Origin: Clostridia bacterium
Lineage (GTDB): Bacteria; Bacillota; Clostridia; Christensenellales; CAG-917
Assembly: GCA_017500745.1 (NCBI GenBank)
Contig: JAFVYE010000067.1
Location: 1 to 36,804 of the forward strand
DNA length: 36,804 nt
Reading direction: 5' to 3'
This document shows positions 33,502 to 36,804 of the stretch, piece by piece (the stretch's first letter is position 1; the number at the start of each line of letters is the position of its first letter). Below the pieces are notes generated by a model. It was given only the letters and a program-made list of their open reading frames with translations. It ran no database searches and had not been told where the DNA came from. The position numbers and the translations under genes were made by a program.

Positions 33502-33950
33502 TTTTACTATGTTTTGTAATTTGGCATTTAATAGAAGAATGAAATGAGCCAAACAAAACCGCCAAATTCTGCTCAAAATCCTGTCAAAAACGATGCGAAA
33601 AAAGGCGAATAAACCCTCATAAAAAGGAAAAATAAAACAATAGAAAAACTGCATAAAGCTCAACAGAGGTTTAAAAAGCAAAACTGGTCAATAACAATAG
33701 CAAGTACGTGCAAAAAAAACTTAACAAATTTAAAGGAAAAGTTAGCCAAAAATGTTTCACAAAGGAATTTGCGGGAAAAACTCCTCAAAAATAAGCAGGG
33801 ATGTGGCCAAAGCCGACCAATTTGTCAAGAAATCCACAAAAATTATGCATTTTCAAGCCGAAAAACCAGCAAAAGAAACGCAAAAATCAAATAAAACAAA
33901 GGATTCACGAGAAACATCTCCGAAGACCTTAAAATCGTCCAAAAAATATA

Positions 33951-33966
33951 TGTTTCACGTGGAACA
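33951..33966. promoter_or_regulatory. parS-like site 2
   Basis: TGTTTCACGTGGAACA, one mismatch to the parS consensus and a variant commonly found near bacterial origins. A weaker copy (GGATTCACGAGAAACA, three mismatches) is at 33901-33916 and a half-site TGTTTCAC at 33753-33760. Confidence 0.85.
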
Positions 33967-33983
33967 ATGGTCGGATGGGTGTG

Positions 33984-33999
33984 TGTTTCATGTGAAACA
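33984..33999. promoter_or_regulatory. parS-like site 3
   Basis: TGTTTCATGTGAAACA, one mismatch to the parS consensus, 17 bp after site 2. Confidence 0.8.
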
Positions 34000-34017
34000 A
34001 AAACGCCTTAAAAGTGC

Positions 34018-34072
34018 CCAAAAATAGCCAAAAACAGCCATTTTTGATGGTTTTTGGGCTATTTTTGACCTA
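34018..34072. repeat. Large imperfect inverted repeat
   Basis: Arms AAAAATAGCC-AAAAACAGCCAT and ATGGTTTTTGGGCTATTTTT form an interrupted hairpin of about 20 bp just after the parS cluster. No gene precedes it, so it is not an obvious terminator. From here to 34731 the DNA is A+T-rich and without a credible ORF. Confidence 0.6.
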
Positions 34073-34220
34073 TGAAAAATAATTTTTCGGCTTTTCCTCA
34101 TCTAATTTTTTGGCCTCAAAAATCGGTCTTTCCCCATTGAAATTTGGGGGTCTTTTGTTTCGCAAAAATACTAATAAAAATTATTAGTTTCACAATTATT
34201 TTATCTTATAATAAAAAAAC

Positions 34221-34275
34221 GGTTTTTTAGGCGTTTTTTAGGCATATTTTAGGTGTTTATTAGGTTTTTTTGGGC
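34221..34275 (+). repeat. 11-bp-period T-tract array
   Basis: Five consecutive degenerate units of about 11 bp, each a run of T ending in AGG (TTTTTTAGGCG, TTTTTTAGGCA, TATTTTAGGTG, TTTATTAGGTT, TTTTTGGGC). The period is close to one helical turn. Confidence 0.65.
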
Positions 34276-34517
34276 TGTTTTCAGCATGTGTGTAGTGTTT
34301 TTTTACTTAAATTTATGCTTTATTTGTGGTATTTTACAAGATTTAATTTTTATTTTTTATCTGACTTTTGCTCTATTTTAACCTTTTTTATTATATTTTT
34401 GGCATTCTTACTGCGATATTGATCAATTCTGTATTACCACGTTGATGTAAATGCAACGGTCCCTTGCAGATGAGCCCAGCAATGTTACTTTATTGATTAC
34501 GCATAAACAAAATAACA

Positions 34518-34546
34518 TTGATATTTTGAGGGTTGTTTGATATAAT
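34518..34546 (+). promoter_or_regulatory. Promoter upstream of the P-loop kinase gene
   Basis: TTGATA (34518-34523), 17-bp spacer, TATAAT (34541-34546). The start near 34553 leaves a leader of about 180 nt that contains a TTGGC/GCCAA hairpin and the palindrome at 34641. Confidence 0.65.
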
Positions 34547-34640
34547 CAAGCCGGTGTCACATAAAACAATGGCTTTGTCCATGTAAATTTTGGCTGCTTT
34601 TGCCAATGATAAATGTGGTAAAAAGACAGATTGTTTTGTG

Positions 34641-34665
34641 TTTACTTAACTGAGTTAAGTAAAAG
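34641..34665. repeat. Palindrome, left copy (flanks kinase gene)
   Basis: TTTACTTAACT / AGTTAAGTAAA arms around a central G, then AG; 23 of 25 positions are identical to the copy at 35154-35178. Confidence 0.8.
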
Positions 34666-34731
34666 TTCTTTGGCAATTATGATTCTTGACGATTTTGCGT
34701 CATTATAAGACTGTTTTTGGGGTTGAATGCT

Positions 34732-35175
34732 ATGTTGATTGCAATCATTGGTGAAAACTGCGTTGGCAAATCTACGCTTGCAAAGGAATTGGCCAGTCAT
34801 TTTCCGTCCAAAATATTTGTGGGCAAGGACTTTTTGCGCCTTGAAAGAAATCCGTCCGTCGCAAAGCAGACCTTTCAAAAAATGTTGGCACAATCGGTTT
34901 GTGGCGAGAACTTGATTTTTGTCATCTCTGAAAAAGAGCATATTGACCTTTTGCCGGAGGGCGCACTTAGGATTTTGCTCACTGCCGATCTTGACGTCAT
35001 CAAAGAGAGATTTAAGGATCGCATGAGGGGATTTTTGCCTCCCCCTGTGGAGAAAATGCTTGAACGCAACCACGGCACTTTTGACAGCGTAAAGTGTGAT
35101 TTTTGTCTTGAAAGTGGCAAATATGATATAAATAGCGTTTTAGAATCTTTAAATTTACTTAACTTTGTTAAGTAA
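34732..35175 (+). CDS. Small P-loop kinase-like NTPase
   Basis: 147 residues. The N-terminal Walker A is IIGENCVGKST (about 5-15). A later basic stretch, ERFKDRMRG, resembles the Arg-bearing lid of small nucleotide or polynucleotide kinases. The middle part (VCGENLIFVISEKEHIDLLPEGALRILLTAD) has the alternating strands expected of the fold. The substrate is unknown; similarity to shikimate, adenylate and RNA kinases is only at fold level. ATG 34732 is used (a weak GGGG lies upstream); an in-frame TTG at 34717 is possible. The stop codon is inside the right-hand palindrome. A 2H phosphoesterase gene follows 99 nt later on the same strand. Confidence 0.75.
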   Translation: MLIAIIGENCVGKSTLAKELASHFPSKIFVGKDFLRLERNPSVAKQTFQKMLAQSVCGENLIFVISEKEHIDLLPEGALRILLTADLDVIKERFKDRMRGFLPPPVEKMLERNHGTFDSVKCDFCLESGKYDINSVLESLNLLNFVK

Positions 35176-35178
35176 AAG
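35154..35178. repeat. Palindrome, right copy (overlaps kinase stop)
   Basis: TTTACTTAAC-TTT-GTTAAGTAAA followed by AG, nearly identical to the copy at 34641-34665; the differences are only in the central loop. It contains the kinase stop codon and could act as a weak terminator or processing hairpin. Confidence 0.8.
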
Positions 35179-35274
35179 ATATATTTAACCGCAGAAAATT
35201 ATACGCTACCATTTTGAGCTTAAAATCTATCATTAAATTATTGCGTTCACTTATTGTGGCGCACAGGACTGCAT

Positions 35275-35808
35275 ATGTTTGTTTGGGTTGGAATTGACGT
35301 AGACAGCCAATATGGCGAAATTAAAGACGTTGTAAAACGAGTTGAAAACGAAGTGGGCATAGACCACAGCATTTTTACGTTGCCTTGGCACGTGTCTCTC
35401 AAAATCTCTTTTAAAGTGGATGAAAGGGATCTTGAGGGAATTGAGGGCACCATCACAGACATTTACAATGGCGTAGAGCCCTTTGAAATCGCCGTAAAGG
35501 GCATTGAGCACCATGACAACATCTGCTGGGTCAGAATGTGTGAGAACCATCGTTTGAACGCATTGAGCGAGGTTTTAAACCACACTCTAAGGGACAAGCA
35601 CAACATTCCTCTCCATGAATATGACCTTGACTTTATGTTTCATACAACGCTTTTTATGGATGATGACTTGGACAAGGTGGCAAGGTGCTACGACATGGTC
35701 AAGGACGCACCAGTGCCTGACAAGCTTGTTGCAAAAAGGTTTGTCATTGGTTTGTCGGAGGGCGGAGCACTTGGAACTTACAAGATTTTTAAAACAATTG
35801 AAAAATGA
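35275..35808 (+). CDS. 2H phosphoesterase (LigT / 2'-5' RNA ligase-like)
   Basis: 177 residues. The two HxT/S motifs that define the 2H family are in place: HVSLKISF (about residue 39) and FHTTLFM (about residue 123). Family members hydrolyse or form 2',3'-cyclic or 2'-5' phosphodiester bonds in RNA or nucleotides. Length fits single-domain LigT-like proteins. ATG 35275 (MFVWVGID) with AGGAC 7 nt upstream is preferred over an in-frame GTG at 35254. Positioned after the P-loop kinase in the same direction; the two chemistries are paired in RNA end-repair enzymes, but a functional link here is an inference. Confidence 0.85.
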   Translation: MFVWVGIDVDSQYGEIKDVVKRVENEVGIDHSIFTLPWHVSLKISFKVDERDLEGIEGTITDIYNGVEPFEIAVKGIEHHDNICWVRMCENHRLNALSEVLNHTLRDKHNIPLHEYDLDFMFHTTLFMDDDLDKVARCYDMVKDAPVPDKLVAKRFVIGLSEGGALGTYKIFKTIEK

Positions 35809-35851
35809 AAAACAAGTGATCTAAACGGATGAATTATAAATCTTTGATTTA

Positions 35852-35879
35852 TAAAAGGACGGTTTTGCCGTCCTTTTTT
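35852..35879. terminator. Terminator of the 2H phosphoesterase gene
   Basis: Stem AAAGGACGG/CCGTCCTTT with a short T-rich loop, then TTTTA. It is preceded by an A+T-rich hairpin ATTATAAATC-TTT-GATTTATAA (35833-35853) similar in style to the hairpins at 24217-24316. It serves the convergent MazG-like gene as well. Confidence 0.8.
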
Positions 35880-35923
35880 ATTGACTCTCATTGCAATCAC
35901 AGCATGTTTATGCTGGCAAAATC

Positions 35924-36250
35924 TCACCAACGAATCATATTTTTGTTGAATTTTTCTTCATAAGCAGACTTCAATTCACCTGCGGATATGTTGTAGCACA
36001 TCATCACATCATTGTAGTACATCAAGACGTCTGCAAGCTCTTCAACCAATGATTTGCGTACATCGGCGTCTTTCATTATCTTTTCACAGTCGTTCTTTTT
36101 GATGATATGGGCCACTTCTCCAATTTCTTCCACCATCCACAGCAGTTTGTTTTTGCCCGTTTCGGGCTGAATTGGCTCCCATATGGCGCTATATTTGTCC
36201 TGAAGCTGTTTTTGCATTGCTTGCATTTGATTGATTGTGAAGTCTTGCAT
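35924..36250 (-). CDS. MazG-like nucleotide pyrophosphohydrolase
   Basis: A 108-residue all-alpha NTP-PPase of the MazG superfamily. The metal-binding EExxE...ExxD pattern is visible as KLLWMVEEIGEVAHIIKK and LVEELADVLMYYNDVM. Such enzymes remove pyrophosphate from house-cleaning (non-canonical) nucleotides; the specificity here is unknown. ATG 36250 has AAGGAG 6 nt upstream. It follows the HlyIII-like gene by 10 nt and is probably co-transcribed with it. Confidence 0.88.
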   Translation of the reverse strand: MQDFTINQMQAMQKQLQDKYSAIWEPIQPETGKNKLLWMVEEIGEVAHIIKKNDCEKIMKDADVRKSLVEELADVLMYYNDVMMCYNISAGELKSAYEEKFNKNMIRW

Positions 36251-36260
36251 AATTTTCTCC

Positions 36261-36804
36261 TTAAGAAATCATAAGATAGTTGGCTGTCCAAAATAGGATT
36301 GGGCCAACAAGAACAAACAAGTGGAACACCGCATGGACGTAGGGCTTGTGGATCGCAAACAGAACAGATCCCGCAATGACAGATGCAATGCCTATGGCAT
36401 TGAGGATAAGTTCTGCGGTGGAAAAATGAGTGTCTGTGAGGAAATATGCCCCCACAAGCAATGCACCTATTACAAAGTTCATTGCAAAGGACACCATGCG
36501 GAACTTGCGGAAGTTGACAAGGGACAACACAAGGGCAAGAACCACAAGTCCAAAACAAGTGGCATAGATTGCGTACCCTGCCACGTGGCCTGTGAGAAGG
36601 GCTACACCCGTTCCACAGGATATGACGATGATGTTGACAGAGCAGTAGTCAACCTTGCGCATTTTGGCCTTGAGGGCGGGATTTTGTATGAAGTGATACA
36701 CCGTTGAGTTGGTGTATAGCGCAAGAAAGCCAAGGGGGCACAATAGGGCGGTTGCAATAGATGCAGGTGTGGTGGCTTTTAGGAGCATAAGCACCAAGCC
36801 GACT
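36261..36804 (-). CDS. HlyIII / PAQR-family membrane protein (5' end cut)
   Basis: About 181 residues are present and the reading frame stays open to the window edge, so the N-terminus is missing. About seven hydrophobic helices. The conserved metal-site residues of the hemolysin III/adiponectin-receptor-like family are seen: Ser and His in NSTVYHF, Asp in KVDYCSVNIIVI, and two His in PYVHAVFHLFVL near the C-terminus. The family (also called TrhA/YqfA in E. coli) is linked to membrane lipid or energetics regulation; no catalytic role is proven here. Confidence 0.88.
   Translation of the reverse strand, partial: VGLVLMLLKATTPASIATALLCPLGFLALYTNSTVYHFIQNPALKAKMRKVDYCSVNIIVISCGTGVALLTGHVAGYAIYATCFGLVVLALVLSLVNFRKFRMVSFAMNFVIGALLVGAYFLTDTHFSTAELILNAIGIASVIAGSVLFAIHKPYVHAVFHLFVLVGPILFWTANYLMIS

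Noticed and set aside
33332..33681. Two minus-strand ORFs of 63-77 codons rich in Phe/Tyr/Ile
   Set aside because: They are translations of A+T-rich noncoding DNA, with no ribosome binding site, no domain and overlap with a parS-like site.
33752..34027. A 91-codon plus-strand ORF starting MFHKGICG
   Set aside because: It has no ribosome binding site at good distance, is extremely Lys/Ser-rich, and its MFHVEQ and VFHVKQ segments are simply the translation of parS sites. Read here as noncoding parS DNA.
34018..34072. Terminator for an upstream gene
   Set aside because: No gene ends within 1.4 kb upstream on the plus strand, and the next minus-strand gene is over 1.8 kb away, so it is listed as an inverted repeat only.

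Overview
The window looks like the replication-origin region of a low-GC Bacillota (Clostridia-type) chromosome. The evidence is dnaA, dnaN and recF, a ParB gene with a cluster of parS-like sites, rsmG, a DUF3794/LysM protein resembling the spore morphogenesis factor SipL, a Veg-like protein, a GlgC/GlgD pair (typical of Bacillota) and A+T-rich intergenic DNA with consensus sigma-A promoters. Gene orientation also fits. Left of about 27.6 kb nearly every gene is on the minus strand, and to the right the plus strand is used more, as expected if forks leave from near 25.7-27.9 kb. I cannot name a species from sequence alone.

Layout. 1-0.2 kb: the edge of a structured RNA (possibly SRP RNA) and tRNA-Asn. 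0.4-2.2 kb: GNAT acetyltransferase, MnmM-type tRNA methyltransferase, a small membrane protein and a Veg-like protein. 2.2-6.7 kb (minus): an operon-like run of a small unknown protein, radC, gltX and a membrane-anchored subtilisin-like protease. 6.8-16.9 kb (minus): a glycogen operon, glgB-glgC-glgD-glgA-glgP plus a GH13 amylase, covering synthesis (ADP-glucose, chain elongation, branching) and breakdown (phosphorylase, amylase). 17.0-19.4 kb: ispE and the SipL-like gene, divergently transcribed. 19.5-22.4 kb: a frameshifted Ca2+-type P-type ATPase behind a riboswitch-like leader. 22.5-27.6 kb (minus): dnaN - VanZ-like gene - dnaA - recF - membrane protein, so dnaN lies upstream of dnaA, the reverse of the usual order. 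27.6-28.9 kb: an A+T-rich origin candidate and parB (plus). 28.9-31.1 kb (minus): a GPH-type sugar transporter and rsmG. 31.2-32.5 kb (plus): the activated-methyl-cycle pair MTA/SAH nucleosidase and LuxS, the latter behind a perfect palindrome. 32.5-34.7 kb: a 2.2-kb gene-free stretch with three blocks of degenerate tandem repeats, three near-consensus parS sites and an 11-bp-period T-tract array. 34.7-35.8 kb (plus): a small P-loop kinase bounded by twin palindromes, then a 2H phosphoesterase. 35.9-36.8 kb (minus): a MazG-like pyrophosphatase and a HlyIII-family membrane protein cut by the window edge.

The most striking general observation is that several genes (dnaA, recF, ispE, the unknown gene before radC, the transporter) have a well-spaced sigma-A promoter whose predicted start lies 0-3 nt before the ATG, with no Shine-Dalgarno sequence. 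They look leaderless, while neighbouring genes have ordinary ribosome binding sites. The other candidates for new biology are the repeat/parS region, the kinase plus 2H-phosphoesterase pair inside palindromic hairpins, and the shared motif in front of dnaA and in the dnaN-parB gap. All calls come from reading the sequence; no database search was run.
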